A stretch of 64,000 nucleotides of DNA from Allium sativum (GCA_030737875.1 CM060910.1:620509303-620573302), one strand, 5' to 3'; shown: positions 19,733 to 31,678, counted from the stretch's first letter. Notes: generated by a model from the letters alone, not told the origin. Made by a program: numbers and translations.

Positions 19733-21436
19733 TGAAACACCCTACCTCCATTAAGGTCACTTACAAAGGGAATGCCTTAACTTCGGTGGAGGTTTATAAG
19801 TAAAAGTCATAGATAAAACACAATACAGTTATATAAACACATATATATAAGCAGCGGAAAACAAACGGACTTTTATTTCATAAAATATGTGTTCGTACAA
19901 AACATTTCCATAATTGTCTCGTAATAACTTCTAAAACATTTCATCATCATTTCTGTCTTGATTATTAAATAAAGAAGCATAAAACATAATAAAAGCTGCA
20001 TAAATCCCCATAGAATGTGTCCAAAAGCCATATCCAAGGAAAGAGAGTCCAAACCATACATCTTCTATCTTGAAGCTTGCAAAGAGTCCGACTAAGCTGG
20101 GTTGTTTACTCCCTATGGACCGGGGGGAGGAGGGGGGGAGGGGAACGGAAGAAAAGAAGACGAAAGAAAAACAGGGTCAAATATAAAGCCTGGTAAGTCT
20201 AGTGACTCTTCAGTATGAGAATAAGAAAAAGGGCATGATAGGTATAAACTGGAAATAGGAAAGTATCATAACTAAGATAAAGTAGTTTGAACAGAATATA
20301 CTATCGCACCCCACACTATATCTCTGCACCTACTTGCATTGCCTCAACTGGCACCCCATGATCGGGGTGAAGTGGTCCCCTTTCGAAAGATCGGCTCCTA
20401 CTCGCAAAATCATATGTGTCATACGACCCCCAATGATTGTAGATACCTATGCTGGTCCCACCATGGGGTGTATCAAGACCCATGGTGGCGGCCCGACACA
20501 ATCCTAGAATGCATAGGTTATACTACTGGTGCTCACTGCCCTGTTTGTCTTCTCCGAAGTGTGTGCATGCCCACACTCCATTAGAACCCACACTGCTGCA
20601 CCAACCACCGTCACTTTCTACCACTTACAATCAGGCCAGTAATCGTGCCCTACCCTGCCTTGTTTCAGGGCACCACATTACCTAATTGGGTTACTATTGA
20701 AATGGGTCCTCGTTACTAGGGTTTTCTAGTCAAACATGTTAAGTGGTTAAGTGTCTATATTTACCTAACCCCAACCATCAGTTTAATAACATGTTGAATT
20801 GGTTAAGTGTTTTAGTTAACTTAACCCTACCATCCGGACTTATCTGTCCTTAGCTTTTTAAAGCACCGACCACTCACATTAGACAGGTATTGTTACGGTT
20901 ACTGGATGTGCCGGTCGATTCCGGGCAGGTTTACACCCTAACTCAGTCTAACCTCGGGTCCTTATTGGGCTCAATGCTTAACCTCACACATTGGATAGGT
21001 ATTGTTGTGACTACTAGACAGCCGGGCGGATCCGGGCAGGTTTACATCACAACTCAATCCAACCTCGGGTTAAGCATACTCGTATTTTCTAAATTTACAT
21101 ATATTTCTCTATTACTTGTTATATGTAAACAATTGAATGTTGTGGCCCACTTTCCAAGTTCATCATTTTGGTATAAGGATTTATACCATTTAAATGCCAC
21201 CAATTTATGTCAAGTTTCCTATAATTACCAATTTTTTCCAACGTTACCCCGTCTAAATATTAGGCTAACAATCTTAGCCTAATTTTTCGTCCGCATGATT
21301 TTTAACATATAATATTAGGCTAAAAACTTAGCCTAATTTAGCGTACACAAAATTGGCATTCATTAACATAAACATGACATAGGTGTAAACTTGGCATTTT
21401 TGGCATAGTCAATATGAACATCATAGGTGTGAACTT

Positions 21437-21512
21437 GCAACATAGGCTAAATCAACATACATATATGTGAATTTGCAACATAGGCTAAATCAACTTACAT
21501 ATATGTGAACTT
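21437..21512 (+). repeat. 38-bp tandem duplication specific to one LTR
   Basis: Two copies of a 38-bp unit starting GCAACATAGGCTAAATCAAC. The partner LTR runs from CATAGGTGTGAACTTGC straight to ATTGAAATAGGGG near 29640-29660 without it. This accounts for most of the length difference between the LTRs. Confidence 0.88.
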
Positions 21513-22480
21513 GCATTGAAATAGGGGTCTAACTAAATAGGTGTCACAAGAATTAGCATATTATTTAGACAACATAAGCCTAAACATGTTTAGATCTAGG
21601 CATAACATCGAACATCACTAGCATATGACAAGAATATGACATGTCTATAAAGTATGTATAATTTTATCACATGTGTGAACTAGATCCAATCATGTTTACT
21701 ACTATAACATGAAACTTGTATTAAAATGGATCTTGGCATGGATCCTAATATGAACTTGCAATTTTTGTATAAACATATTAGCATGTATATGAACTTAATC
21801 ATTTAGGCATAGAAGTTCTATTGTACAGCATATAACTTGTCATAATCACCTAAACATAAAGGTGTAGATATGAACCAAATGACTTGTATGTGAATTTGAA
21901 TAGATCCAACATCAACTAGATTAATCCACAAACATTCTAATGGATCCAACATCAACTCAATTATATCACAAACATCCCAAAACCATTCACAACAGAATCA
22001 TTGCAACACATAGATTTGAATTAACATCGACGTTATACAATAGCACAATTCCATTTCCATTTTACATCGAATCAAATTTTAATTTTATTCCCATTGGAAA
22101 AATCACTATACTTATAATAAACGACTAACTTGAATTCTGGATTCTGAGTTCTAATTTGCAATGCTTTCCTTTGGGTATATAAACATTGTTTGAATGTTGT
22201 TTTTACGTTAGTTTTGCTCGTCTCTAATCTTTCTTCAAGTGGAGGCTACTCTTGGCTTCCTTCCAGCAGCATGAAGGCTCTAGCTCTATTTTATTTGTGT
22301 GATTTTAGGTTGAAGACTAAGGTTGTTTATATAGAATTTCAAACTAATTAGAGCCGTCGATGAAGCTAGAGTTAATCAAGACCCTCCGTCTCAAGAGAAG
22401 CCAATCAGAAAGTGATAAATCAGCCCTAGTGACACGGCCAAGCCCTAGAAACCGAGCTAGGACCAAACCAAGCAGGTCAG

Positions 22481-22578
22481 GTCGACCAGGCAAGTCGACC
22501 TGTAGGTCGACCCCCAGGTCGACTACATAGTCGACCTGGGTACCCAGGTCGACTCCTAGGTCGACCCCCTGGTCGACC
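22481..22578 (+). repeat. Cluster of eight GTCGAC palindromes
   Basis: Eight GTCGAC sites in under 100 bp, mostly as AGGTCGAC with CCCAGG or CCTGG between. In the other LTR (30613-30697) only four remain and three read GTCGAT, GTCAAC and ATCGAC. Confidence 0.9.
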
Positions 22579-22585
22579 TGGGTCC

Positions 22586-22607
22586 TGGGCGGGAAAATTC
22601 CCGCCCA
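22586..22607. promoter_or_regulatory. Inverted pair of E2F-like sites
   Basis: Arms TGGGCGGGAA and TTCCCGCCCA around AA. The minus strand reads TTTTCCCGCC and the plus strand ATTCCCGCC, matching the E2F consensus TTTCCCGC closely. In the partner LTR (about 30706-30727) one arm has become TTCCCACCC. Confidence 0.5.
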
Positions 22608-22856
22608 GCCCAGTTCTGGTCCAGTTTTGAATTTTGAACTTATTTTCGGCTGTTTGAATTTTAAATCGAATTCTGAAACTTCCGGAGGTCATAACTCTTT
22701 CATACGGAGTCCGATTTACGCAAACTCGGACTCTTTCTCAAGAAGAATTCCGAGACGAATGCAATGGCGTAACCCGTTTCCCTTAATTTTATCATTTAGA
22801 ATTAATTATATTTTAATTTGTTAATTTACCGTTAACAGAAAATTTGGGGTGTTACA

Positions 22857-22869
22857 TTCTCTCCTCCTT
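22857..22869 (-). other. Polypurine tract of element B
   Basis: Minus-strand AAGGAGGAGAGAA directly next to the 3' LTR. Confidence 0.85.
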
Positions 22870-23429
22870 AAAGGATTTCGTCCTCGAAATATTCAAGTCT
22901 AAAAGAACGTATATCCTAACATCCAATCGTCCATCTACTCAACCAACAAACACAGGCGTCCATTTTCCTTAAAGGACTTCTAATGCTTCATGATCATATG
23001 CATAGTGTGTGTATATGTCCTTATCTAATGCAAAAATTAGGCGGTCTACCGATTTAGTTGACCTCCTTAATGCGAATCATGTAAGTGTCATGAATCCATT
23101 TTGTATGCAAATTTTCCCTACTCATAATTCTACATGAGTGCATAATCATTCATACAAATGCGACATCCATATGACAACATATCAAATTTCAATCACATAC
23201 AAATACGAATACATATTTGCATATGCAATATGAAGTGTCTGAGCCGATCTAAAACCTAGGTTGTGTGTGTATATGCACCCACGAGCAACCACTTGCAACC
23301 ACTTGCAGCCATCAACCATAACATGTTTCTACCTAAGGATAAAGGATAATATCGAGGAGATATACCTAAAAAGATATGTACAAGCACAACTTAAGGAAAA
23401 AAAGAAATCAAAGATGTACCCTCAAAAGA
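22870..23429 (-). other. Untranslated 3' region of element B
   Basis: About 560 bp between the end of the chromodomain and the purine tract. AT-rich with scattered CATATG-like words. No conserved coding pattern seen on either strand. Confidence 0.6.
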
Positions 23430-24984
23430 AAAGGGTAGGCCGTGCATATTCTGTCCTCAGTTTCCCAAGTCGCGTCTTCCTCGGCGTCGCTTCACTGAAC
23501 TTTGACAAGCTTGACTTTACGGTTGCGTAGCTTTTTCACCTCAGTTCCTAAGATGAGGGTTGGAACTCTCCTCACAGTTGCTTCGCGTTCCACTTCAGCT
23601 TCTTCTAAAATGCTTGGCTCCACCACTTCCGTAGATTCATGTAAACATTTCCGGAGATGAGAAACACGAAAGACATTGTGAATTCCATCCAACCTTTCGT
23701 GCAGCTCTACTCTATAAGCCATCTTCCCAATCTTCTCGATGATAGGGGACGGTCCTACAAATCTTGGTGCTAGCTTCCCTGCGGATCCAAAGCTAACGAC
23801 GTTCCTTAAAGGAGATACCTTAAGGAAAACCCTGTCCCCAATCTGAAACTCAAGATCGGTCCTTCTTTTGTCTGCGTAGGATCTCTGTCTATCTTGGGCA
23901 GTCTTCATTCTCCTTCGTATCAGGTCCACTTTTTCTGAAGTCTCTCTAATCATTTCTGGCCCAAGTATAAGCTTATCCGTAGACTCCCACCAACAAGTTG
24001 GTGATCGGCACAGTCTTCCATACAAAGCTTCGAAGGGCGCCATGCCGGTAGTGGCTTGGTAGCTGTTGTTGTAGGCGAATTCCACTAAAGGAAGATGATC
24101 CTCCCATGTGCCTCCAAAGTCAAGAACGCACAGTCTCAGAAGATCTTCTAATACTCTGTTCACCCTTTCCATCTGACCATCAGTTTGGGGGTGATTGGCC
24201 GTGCTCAAGCATAACTATGTGCCTACAGCTTTTTGCAGACTCCGCCAAAATTCGCTTGTAAAGATAGGATCTCAGTCACTCACTATGCTTGAGGGTATTC
24301 CATGGAGTCGAATTATTTCCTTGAGATAAAGAGACGCTAGAGACAAGGCAGTCCTTCTACTCTTGATGGGTATAAAGTGGACGCTTTTTGTGAGCATGTC
24401 CACTATTACCCAAATGCTAGTATTGCCCCTTCTTGACCTAGGCAACCCATCAATGAAGTCCATTGAAATGCTATCCCACTTCCATTGCGGGACTTCTAGA
24501 GGATGAAGCAGTCCTCCAGGCTTCTTTTGTTCCGCCTTGACCTGTTGGCATATCACGCACTTAGAAACGAAATCTGCCACATCCTTTTTCATGCCGCACC
24601 AAAAGAAAACTCTCTTTATGTCCTTGTACATCTTGTCTCCACCTGGGTGTATTGTCATCTTGGAATAATGTGCTTCCTCAAGAACCATCTTTACTAAATC
24701 CCTTGCTTGTGGGATGCATAGTCTTCCATCTAGCCTAAGCCAACCCTTAACATCGATGGAGTACCTATTGAGGTGACTGGAAGTTTCACCCCTAATTAGT
24801 TTATCAATCACATCCACAAGCCGAGGGTCTTCACGTTGTGCGGCCCCTATTGAGTCTAAAAGAGTGGGTCGTACTTCTAGTGATGCCAACAAACCAGGTA
24901 CAAAATCAGAGGAGGGCCTAAAGTCAAAACTGGCTATATACTCCAAACTTTGCCTTTCTACAAAGAGAGGGCTTAAGGCCAGCT
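23430..24984 (-). pseudogene. Integrase with C-terminal chromodomain, chromovirus type (nonsense mutated)
   Basis: In the family it inserts cDNA, with the chromodomain thought to steer insertion toward marked chromatin. Coding order: zinc finger with MTIHPGGDKMYKDI and CVICQQ (about 24680-24545); first catalytic Asp in SMDFIDGLP (about 24455); second in SSIVSD (about 24275), followed at once by a TGA stop; third, Glu, in HPQTDGQMERVNRVLEDLL (about 24195-24140); then FEALYGRL, the GDRVFLKVSPLR region and NVFRVSHLRKC. The chromodomain begins EVKKLRNRKVKLVKVQ, then TGA where Trp is expected, and resumes SDAEEDATWETEDRI (to about 23450). A TAG also sits at about 24225. All three DDE residues are present; the stops kill the protein. 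Confidence 0.88.
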
Positions 24985-25420
24985 TCTTTCTACTCAAGGC
25001 ATCTGCTACTATGTTGCCCTTGCCAGAAGTATAGGAAATCTCAAAGTCATACGAGGCAAGGAACTCCATCCACCTTTGCTGCCTCAAGTTAAGATCTTTC
25101 TGCGAGAAAAGAAACTTCAACGATTTATGGTTAGTATATAATTCGAACTACTCACCTAGGAGATAATGGCGCCAAGACTTAAGCGCAAAGAGGATGGCGG
25201 CTAACTCAAGATCGTGGGTTGGGTAGTTCTTTTCATGAACTTTCAATTTCCTTCCACCATAAGCTACTTCCTTCCCTTCTTGCATTAGAACAACGCCTAG
25301 TCCCGTACCACAAGCATCTGTGTATACTGTGAACATCTTGCTTCCATCAGGCAAAGTCAGAACTGGGGCTGTTGTAAGTGCCCTTTTTAAGCATCTTAAA
25401 GCAATATCACAATCCAAATC
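24985..25420 (-). pseudogene. RNase H domain of element B (one stop)
   Basis: In the family it removes RNA from the RNA-DNA hybrid. The frame 25417-25148 reads [17 protein letters not shown], then [20 protein letters not shown], giving the first Asp and the Glu. A TAG stop after LLGE (about 25147) precedes FELYTNHKSLKFLFSQ, where the expected Asp of TDHKSL is Asn. The domain ends at NIVADALSRK (about 24990). Confidence 0.85.
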
Positions 25421-25429
25421 CCAAGAGAA

Positions 25430-26298
25430 CGCTAGATTCTTCTTTGTTAGCCTTGTGAGTGGAGTTGAGATTTTCGCGAAATCTCTAATGAACTTTCGGT
25501 AAAAACTGGCTAGCCCAAGAAAGCTTCATATGTCGGTTGCATTTCTTGGTGTCTTCCAATCTTGCACTGCCACCACTTTCGCGGGGTCCACAACTAACCC
25601 TTCTTTGGACACTATATGTCCAAGAAACCTTACTTCTTCTCTCCAAAATGGCACTTGGAGAATTTGGCTTTTAGCTAATGAACTCGAAGAGTTTCCATGA
25701 TCTCCTTTAGATGCTGAGCATGTTCTTCCTCATTCTTTGAGAAGATCAAAATATCGTCTACGAAGACAACCACAAACTTGTTGAGGAATTCTCTGAACAC
25801 CCTGCTCATTAGGTCTACGAAATGAGCGGGTGCGTTTGTCAAGCCGAAAGGCAAGACAAGCCACTCAAAGAAACCGTCTGGGGTTCTGAACGTCGTTTTA
25901 TCAATGCTATCTTCAGCTACCCTTAGCTGATGGAACCCAGTAGCCAGATCAAGTTGGGAGAAGACCAACGCACCTAAAAGCTGATCAAACAAGGGTATCT
26001 ATTCTTCTTAGTCAGCTTGTTTAGCTCCCTATAGTCCACACAAAGACGTAGTGATCCATCTGCTTTGGTGGCGAACACCACTGGAGCACCCCATTCCGAG
26101 ATACTCCGTCCTTATAAACCCCTTCTCGAGAAGCTCCTTAATTTGCTTACTGAGCTCCTTTTTCTCCTTTGGAGCCATGTGTCTGACAGGTAAAGCTACG
26201 GGCTTTGCATTATCAACAAGATATATGCGAAAGTCTATTTCCCGCCTCGGAGGTAAGCCCTTTACCTCTTCAAAGACATCCGGATATTCCCGGACCAC
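25430..26298 (-). pseudogene. Reverse transcriptase of element B (frameshifted)
   Basis: In the family this region copies element RNA into cDNA. Coding order: EYPDVFEEVKGLPPRREIDF (26290-26230), then PVRHMAPKEKKELSKQIKEL and GFIR. A single extra G near 26100 then throws the frame, and [17 protein letters not shown] resumes in another frame. After a NRYP remnant near 26000 a short deletion and frame change occur. The palm 25992-25675 reads SQLDLATGFHQLRV, FRTPDGFFEWLVLPFGL and FVDDILIFSKN, so the catalytic FVDD is intact. The thumb up to 25430 continues with stops. Confidence 0.87.
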
Positions 26299-26399
26299 TC
26301 TAACCGACTACAAATTCTCAACAGAAGCATCAAGCGACTATAGATAACTAAGCATAACAACATTCAAGGGATTACAAGAAATTTCTAGAGTGTTAACGA

Positions 26400-26720
26400 G
26401 CCGATTCAAGCATCTAACCACTCTTTTCTCACATCAAGAATGGCACCATTACTGGATAACCAGTCCATGCCTAAGATCAGTCCATAACCCGAGAAGCCCA
26501 AAACAAAGGCACTACATCTAAACTCAACGCTTAGAATAGAGATTTTCAAATCCACACAAACCATTGACAAATAAGCTGAGCCCCCAATTGGATTTGAAAC
26601 AACCAAGGGATCTTCTATCATACTAGTTTCTAGGTGCAGAGATTCTACTAAAGAAGATGAAATAAAGGAGTGTGATGCACCGGAATCAAAGAGAGTGCGA
26701 ACTGGATGATCATAGAGATA
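26400..26720 (-). pseudogene. Aspartic protease of element B
   Basis: The active site FDSGASHSFI is intact near 26690-26655 and the flap/core end GLILGMDWLSSNGAILD near 26470-26420. The long frame begins at Met 26621, but the protein similarity extends upstream of it, as expected inside a Gag-Pol polyprotein. The region between it and RT (26300-26400) carries stops. Confidence 0.85.
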
Positions 26721-26789
26721 AACTAAGCTTTCTACAGAAATATTTCTACCTTATTCCCGCGAAGGTGCCACCAGCACGTGAACCTGTCC

Positions 26790-27730
26790 CCCTGAAGTGG
26801 ATCCAGTTCTCTGTCCCTGCCCTCGCTTCTTTGGGCAGTCCTTAGCCATGTGTCTAGTCTCGCCACAATGGAAACAACCACCATTCATCTTCGCCTTCTT
26901 CTTTCTGCAGTCTTTCACTATATGTCCAACAATGCCACATAAATTACACTTTCTCTTTTCAAGGGGTTTGTTGTTCTTCCTGCCTTTCTTTGAATCAGCC
27001 TTCTTGTTCTGTGACCCTTCCCCTTCTTGTCTTGAGGCACTTCTGCTTTTGCCTCTTTCTTGCCATTATCTTCCTCGTATAGCAGCGCCATGTCCACCAA
27101 GCTTTCATAAGTCGCTCCCATGGGTATATGGGTCATAGCAAGGCTTTGTAGAGGCTCATTCAAACCTTTGACGAAGCAAAGGGCCTTCTTGTGTTTGGTG
27201 TTTACTAAATCCAGCCCAAATCTAGCCAGCTGATTAAACTGATTAACGTACTCCCTGATCGCCATACTCCCTTGTTTAAGAGATAGGAACTTGTCCATCT
27301 GCAGGCTTCTTTCAGCTTGGGAGAGGAATTACATCTCAAACCTCATCCTGAAATCTTCCCAAGTTTCTACTGGCCTCTCAGCATGGGTAACTTCCCACCA
27401 ATAGGAAGCTTCATCTTTAAGCAACCACACTGCTAGCTGTATCTTTTGCCTGTCGTCAACTTTGAAGATGACAAACAAATCTTCGGTCTCCTTCAGCCAG
27501 TTCCTTGCTACCACAAAGGATTCAGTTCCATAAAAGTCCTTTCCACCCATAGCCTTGAAGTCTCTACATGTCTTAGCGAAAATATTTCCACGAGGAGAAG
27601 GAAGAGGAACCGCTGCCACTGTGGGAGGTGGAATGTCTGCTGGGCCTGCACCATTGGCCCTAGCCTCTAGGTACCTTCGGAACCGGCCAAGTATTGGTAC
27701 TTCTTCTGGAAGGTTAAGATCTCCAGACAT
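26790..27730 (-). pseudogene. Gag with two CCHC zinc knuckles (one stop, one frameshift)
   Basis: Gag is the particle protein. The frame starts at Met 27730 (MSGDLNLPEE), with a capsid-like domain containing RNWLKETEDLF, IQLAVWLLKDEASYWWEV and TWEDFRMRFEM. A TAA stop near 27328 separates this from MDKFLSLKQGSMAIREYVNQ (27298 onward), which contains ALLYEEDNGKKEAK. A one-base loss near 27019 shifts the frame before the knuckles, which read CNLCGIVGHIVKDC and CFHCGETRHMAKDC at about 26945-26840 in the next frame. Both have full C-x2-C-x4-H-x4-C spacing. Confidence 0.88.
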
Positions 27731-27901
27731 GCTGGAACAAAAAGGAAAGTATTCAGGACAAAAGGATAGAGAGATAGTGCATATGGCTTTGGGGAATTAT
27801 GCCTTTTAAAAACAACGTTTTCCTTGAAAAAAATATGCTCCTTTAAACTTCTCTTTTGAAAATAGTTTCAAAAACCTTTACCTAATTTGGTAAATCTGTG
27901 A

Positions 27902-27909
27902 TGATACCA
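27902..27909 (-). other. Primer-binding site of element B (weak)
   Basis: Minus-strand TGGTATCA lies 2 nt from the LTR end. Only these 8 nt match tRNA-Met; the next bases are TCAC instead of GAGC. It has either decayed or was always short. Confidence 0.65.
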
Positions 27910-27911
27910 AG

Positions 27912-27951
27912 TGAAACACCCCAAGTGAAACACCCCAAGTGAAACACCCCA
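27912..27951 (+). repeat. 14-bp triplication at the LTR-primer site junction
   Basis: TGAAACACCCCAAG at 27912 and 27926, then TGAAACACCCC at 27940 leading into the LTR proper. The other LTR has a single copy. Confidence 0.9.
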
Positions 27952-30900
27952 CCCCCATTAAGGTCACTCACAAAGGGAATGCCTTAACTTTGGTGGAGGT
28001 TTATAAGTAAAAGTCACAGATAAAACACAAGACAGATATATAAACACATATATACAAGCAGCGGAAAACAAACGGACTTTTATTTCATAAAATACGTGTT
28101 CATACAAAACATTTCCATAATTGTCTCATAATAACTTCCAAAACATTACATCATCATTTCTGTCTTGATTATTAAATAAAGAAGCATAAAACATAACAAA
28201 AGCTGCATAATTCCCCATAGAACTTGTCCAAAAGCCATATCCAAGGAAAGAGAGTCCAAACCATACATTTACTATCTTGAAGCTTGCAAAGAGTCTGACT
28301 AAGCTGGGTTGTTTACTCCCTGTGGACCTGGAGGGGGGAGGGAAACGGAAGAAAAGAAGACAAAAGAAAAACAAGGTCAGACATAAATCCTGGTAAATCT
28401 GGTGACTCTTCATTATGAGAATAAGAAAAAGGGTATGATAGGTATAAACTAGAAATAGGAAAGTATCATAACTAAGATAAAGCAGTTTGAATAGAATATA
28501 CTATCACACCCCACACTATATCTCTGCACCTACTTGCATTGTCTCAACTGGCACCCCATGATTGGGGTGAAGTGATCCCCTTTCTAAAGATTGGCTCCTA
28601 CTCGCAAAATCATATGTTCATACGGCCCCCAATGATTGTAGATACCTATGCAGGTCCCACCATGGGGTGTATCAAGACCCATGGTGGTGACCCGACACAA
28701 TCCTAGAATGCATAGATTATACTACTGGTGCTCAGTGCCCTGTTTGTCTGCTTCGAAGTGTGTGCATGCCCGCACTCCATTAGAACCCACACTGCTGCAC
28801 CAACCGCCGTCGCTTTTGACCGCTTACAATCAGCCCAGTAATTGTGCCCTACCCTGCCTAGTTTTAGGGTACCATGATACCTAATTGGGTTACTGCTGAA
28901 ATGGGTCCCCGTTTCTAGGGTTTTCTAGTCAAACATGTTAAGTGGTTAAGTGTCTGTATTTACCTAACCCCACCCATCAGTTTAATTAACATGTTGAATT
29001 GGTTAAGTGTTTTAGTTAACTTAACCCTACCATCCTGACTTGTCTGTCCTTAGCTTTTTAAAGCACCGACCACTCACATTAGACAGATATTGTTACGGTT
29101 ACTATATGTGCCAGTCGGTTCTGGGCAGGTTTACACCGTTACTCAGTCTAACCTCGAGTCCTTATTGGGCTCAATGCTTAACCTCTCACATTGGATAGGT
29201 ATTGTTGTGACTACTGGACAGCCGGGCGGGTCCGGGCAGGTTTACATCACAACTCAATCCAACCTAGGGTTAAGCATACTCGTATTTTCTAAATTTACAT
29301 ATTTGTCTCTGTTACTTGTTATATGTAAATTTGTTAATAATTGAATGTTGTGGCCCACTTTCGAAGTTCATCATTTTTTGTATAAGGATTTATACCATTT
29401 AAATGTCACCAATTTATGCCAAGTTTCCTATAATTACCAATTTTTCCCAACGTTACCCCGTCTAAATATTAGGCTAACAATCTTAGCCTAATTTTTCGTC
29501 CGCATGATTTTTAACATATAATATTAGGCTAAAAACTTAGCCTACTTTAGCATACACAAAATTGGCATTCATTAACATAAACATGACATAGGTGTAAACT
29601 TGGCATTTTTGGCATAGTCAATATGAACATCATAGGTGTGAACTTGCATTGAAATAGGGGTCTAACTAAAAGGTGTCACATGAATTAGCATATGATTTAG
29701 ACAACATAAGCCTAAACATGTTTAGATCTAGGCATAACATCGAACATCACTAGCATATGACAAGAATATGACATGTCCATAAAGTATGTATAATTTTATC
29801 ACATGTGTGAACTAGATCCAATCATGTTTACTACTATAACATGAAACTTGTATTAAAATGGATCTTGGCATGGATCCAAATATGAACTTGCAACTTTTGT
29901 ATAAACATATGAGCATGTATATGAACATAATCATTTAGGCATAGAAGTTATATTGTACAGCATATAACTTGTCATAATCACCTAAACATAAAGTTGTAGA
30001 TATGAACCAAATGACTTGTATGTGAATTTGAATAGATCCAACATCAACTAGATTAATTCACAAGCATTCTAATGGATCCAACATCAACTCAATTATACCA
30101 CAAACATCCCAAAACCTTTCACAACGCAATCATTGCAACACATAGATATGAATTAACATCATCGTTATACAATAGCACAATTCCATTTCCATTTTACATC
30201 GAATCAAATCTTAATTTTATTCCCATCGGAAAAATCACTATACTTACAACAATTGACGAACTTGAATTCTGGATTCTGAGTTCTGAATTTGCAATGCTTT
30301 CCTTTGGGTAGATAAATGTTGTTTGAATGTTGTTTTTACTTTAGTTTTGCTCGTCTCTAATCTTTCTTCAAGTGGAGGCTACTCTTTGCTTCCTTCCAGC
30401 AGCATGACGGCTCTAGCTCTATTTTATTTGTGTGAATTTAGGTTGAATACTTAGGTTTTTTATAAAAAATTTCAAACTAATTTGAGCCGCCGATGAAGCT
30501 AGAGTTAATCAAGGCCAACCGTCTCAAGAGAAGCCAATCAGAAAGTGACAAATCATCCCTAATGACACAGCCAAGCCCAGAAACCGAGCCAGGACTAGAC
30601 CAAGCAGGTCAGGTCGATCTGTAGGTCAACCCCCACGTCGACTACATAATCGACCTGGGTACCTGGGTCGACTCCCAGGTCGACCCCCTGGTCGACCTGG
30701 GTCCTGGGCGGGAAAATTCCCACCCATCCCAGTTCTGGTCCAGTTTTGAATTTTGAACTTATTTTTGGGCTGTTTGAATTTTAAATCGAATTCTGAAACT
30801 TCCGGAGGTCATAATTCTTTCATACGGAGTCCGATTTATGCAAAATCAGACTTTATCTCAAGCAGAATTCCGAGATGAACGCAATGGCATAACCCGTTTC

Positions 30901-30969
30901 CCTTAATTCTATAATTTAGAATAGTATAATTTGCTAATTTACCATTAACAGAAAATTCGGAGTGTTACA
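27912..30969 (-). repeat. Element B 5' LTR (3.06 kb)
   Basis: Pairs with 19733-22856 along its whole length. It lacks the 38-bp tandem pair and has the terminal 14-bp triplication. The GTCGAC cluster here (30613-30697) is eroded. Confidence 0.9.
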
Positions 30970-30974
30970 GCTCA
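30970..30974. repeat. Target-site duplication GCTCA, right of element B
   Basis: Identical to 19728-19732. Confidence 0.92.
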
Positions 30975-31678
30975 TGCGGGTCACTCACCTCTGTGACTGC
31001 CAGATTGAATCGATCCAAGTACGATTTAAGAGTCACCCTAGGAGCTTGTTTGATTAAAGACAACTCAATGACACTTTTAGATTTTCGGGCATGGAGTCAA
31101 ATTGATTCTTGAAACTTTCACTTAACTCTTTAAAACCAGAAATTGACCGAGGAGGAAGTCGGGTAAACCACATCAATGCGACATCTTCATGATATATTGG
31201 GAAAGCCTTGCATTTTACAACATCGGGAGCTGCCGTGATAGTTCATGTACTATGAATACCTCATCAACTGCTACCTCAGGTCGGTTCTTCCTCCATATCG
31301 ATCCATTGTGGGAAGATTAAATCATTTAGTGATTTGAAAATCTAGGATATCATCAGTGAAAGGGGTATGGCTACTCTCAATGCCTCAATCTTCGTTGGTG
31401 TAACCCCTACTGTCAGCCATAATTTGGCGAACCATTGCTTCCACCTCAGCATTGGTTAGCGTTGGCTCGGGGTTTGGACGTCTGGTTCTCCTAATATATC
31501 CAATTCCCACATCAGGTGACGTTCTTCGGTCCCCAGCAGCAGCTGAATTACCTTTCTCTCTATGATCTCGTTCATTCACAGGACGAGTAAGCTGGAGGAG
31601 TTGTCATTTAGTAGGGTTATTAATGTTGGGATCCCTGGGAAGAGCACGGGATCATTTCAATAACATTGGTTCTCTCAA
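30975..31678 (-). pseudogene. Tat gag, N-terminal part (piece 3 of 3)
   Basis: Minus-strand fragments include RRPNPEPTLTNAEVEAMVRQ (frame 31579-31385), a capsid-like stretch with CKMQGFPNIS, and QAPRVTLKSYLDRFNLAVTE just before the B insertion. This continues into the 19732-19366 gag frame, as expected of a single split gene. Several in-frame stops occur. The 5' LTR and leader of the Tat element are not visible because element C cuts in at 31679. Confidence 0.75.

Larger units (their letters stand above)
19733..22856 (-). repeat. Element B 3' LTR (3.1 kb)
   Basis: Contains a degenerate duplication near 20875-21070 (CCGGGCAGGTTTACA in both halves), a 38-bp tandem pair at 21437-21512 missing from the partner LTR, a GTCGAC cluster at 22481-22578 and an E2F-like inverted repeat at 22586-22607. 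A short direct repeat around AACATGTT occurs near 20735-20795. No convincing gene. Confidence 0.9.
19733..30969 (-). mobile_element. Element B: Tekay/Del-type chromovirus (full length, defective)
   Basis: About 11.2 kb: 3' LTR 19733-22856 on the left, interior 22857-27911, 5' LTR 27912-30969 on the right. LTR termini in plus reading are TGAAACACC and GTGTTACA. The interior reads on minus: gag with two zinc knuckles, protease, RT, RNase H, integrase and a chromodomain. That order and the chromodomain place it among plant chromoviruses, and the ~3-kb LTRs and gag style fit Tekay/Del. Several stops and frameshifts make it non-functional. The LTRs differ visibly along their length, so it is older than A or G. 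Confidence 0.9.

Noticed and set aside
20339..20685. Plus-strand ORFs in the B LTRs (also 28648-28884, 20890-21282, 29090-29344)
   Set aside because: They lie on the strand opposite to the element, change length between the LTRs and lack any domain.
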